Shown piece by piece: positions 4,699 through 5,331 of a stretch of 5,331 bases of DNA (position 1 is the stretch's first letter; each line of letters starts with the position of its first letter). The DNA is taken from positions 1 through 5,331 of the forward strand of contig JAEWSV010000147.1 of the NCBI GenBank assembly GCA_023398155.1, given 5' to 3'. The translations under genes and the position numbers were made by a program. This stretch comes from Spirochaetota bacterium. GTDB taxonomy: Bacteria > Spirochaetota > Spirochaetia > Treponematales > Breznakiellaceae. The notes beneath the pieces were generated by a model. The model did not search any database and was not told where the DNA came from. It saw only the letters and a program-made list of their open reading frames with translations.

Positions 4699-5331
4699 TT
4701 ACGGCATCACGCTATATTCCTGCACCACCTGGATCTCGCCGACCACCGAGCGGACGCCCTCCGTTTCCCGAGCGGCCGCCACCGCGGCTTCCACCGAGGC
4801 CTGGGAGTTCGCTACGCCGTGAAGGACGATGGCGCCGTCGTCGGCCTTCGCCTCCAAGAAATGGACCGGTATCTTCTTCTCGTAGAGGATGCGGCTCACG
4901 ACCGTCTGCGCCAGCAACAAGTCCCGGATCTTGATCCGCGACTTCGCCTCGGCCTCGCTCGTGATGACCAAGTCCCGCAATTCTTTGATGAGCTCGGCTG
5001 CGGTGGCCGGGTGCAGGAGGCCGGTGTTGATCGTCATATGGAAGTTGTCGGGAGAGGTCCAATCCGAATCGAAGAAGTAACGATGGAACCCGGCGCGATC
5101 ATGATCGCTCTGTTCGATGATCTGTTTGGCGCGCTTGTCGTCACAGCGGAAATAACTCTTCACGCGCTCCATGCGGATCGCGGGAGGAGCCACGAGACGC
5201 ACCGAAACGGTCGCGGGCACGTCTTTGAATACGGCCATCGCGCCGCGTCCGATGAACACGCAGTTCCCCTGCGAGGCCTCCGCGTACATCGCTGACCGTA
5301 AGCAGTGCAGATAGTCATCCCTATCCTGGGA
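4699..5331 (-). CDS. cytidylate kinase-like protein with C-terminal BON-like domain (5' end outside the window)
   Basis: The visible 210 residues run open to the window edge. An ATG at 5289 exists but is not the start: the codons before it (DRDDYLHCLRSA) belong to the same domain, so the N-terminus with the ATP-binding P-loop lies to the right. Numbering from the edge, GNCVFIGRGA (22-31), VSVRLVAPPAIRMERV (42-57), the D76-x-D78-R79 region with HRYFF (83-87), DSDW (88-91) and INTG (101-104) follow the cytidylate kinase-like family (PF13189). That family is related to nucleoside monophosphate kinases, but its substrate is generally unproven. The last part (about 136-202: DDGAIVLHGVANSQASVEAA, then EGVRSVVGEIQVV) has the BON pattern: an acidic strand, G-x-V, a helix and a G-V-x-x-V end. 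BON domains usually bind membranes or ligands and are mostly seen on exported proteins, so this fusion to a cytoplasmic kinase-like unit stands out. It heads the leftward gene string; its promoter is not in view. Confidence 0.75.
   Translation of the reverse strand, partial: SQDRDDYLHCLRSAMYAEASQGNCVFIGRGAMAVFKDVPATVSVRLVAPPAIRMERVKSYFRCDDKRAKQIIEQSDHDRAGFHRYFFDSDWTSPDNFHMTINTGLLHPATAAELIKELRDLVITSEAEAKSRIKIRDLLLAQTVVSRILYEKKIPVHFLEAKADDGAIVLHGVANSQASVEAAVAAARETEGVRSVVGEIQVVQEYSVMP

Noticed and set aside
4480..5295. 271-codon open frame on the plus strand opposite the kinase-like and carboxypeptidase genes
   Set aside because: It covers two well-supported minus-strand genes, has a composition rich in H, R, D and G typical of antisense frames in GC-rich DNA, and shows no recognisable domain.

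Overview
This looks like a chromosomal window from a GC-rich bacterium, with Spirochaetota as my best guess. The left edge, read on the minus strand, ends in ATCATGGAGAG. That fits the first 11 bases of 16S rRNA as it begins in many spirochaetes (continuing TTTGATCCTGG just outside the window). The lineage call rests on that short motif plus general gene content, so it is an inference.

Region 1 (1-546) carries no protein gene. It is the control and leader region of a leftward rRNA operon. It has two good minus-strand promoters, each with a TTGACA -35 box and a 16-bp spacer (P1 at 493-520, P2 at 336-363). These are followed by a leader of roughly 320 nt (from P2) with a boxA-like site and five hairpins, two of which carry GAAA or UUCG tetraloops when read as minus-strand RNA.

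Region 2 (547-2028) holds two divergent CDP-alcohol phosphatidyltransferase genes. The leftward one is a PgsA-type enzyme and the rightward one is a longer paralogue with an N-terminal membrane extension. Their promoters lie on top of each other in a 72-bp gap: the -35 boxes form a perfect inverted repeat, and pgsA appears to be transcribed without a leader. pgsA ends only 26 bp before the rRNA promoter P1, with no visible terminator between them.

Region 3 (2025-5331) is a leftward gene string: a 5'-truncated cytidylate kinase-like protein with a C-terminal BON-like domain, an M32 carboxypeptidase, an unrecognised membrane protein with a C-terminal probably periplasmic domain, and a small degenerate WGR-like protein. 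The last of these converges on the rightward phosphatidyltransferase gene, the two stop codons overlapping at a TTAA. The spacing (54, 43 and 48 bp) allows a single operon, but the products do not point to one shared pathway. I see no mobile element, CRISPR array, tRNA or clear intrinsic terminator. The most distinctive signals are the interlocked divergent promoters, the structured rRNA leader and the non-standard start of the membrane protein gene.
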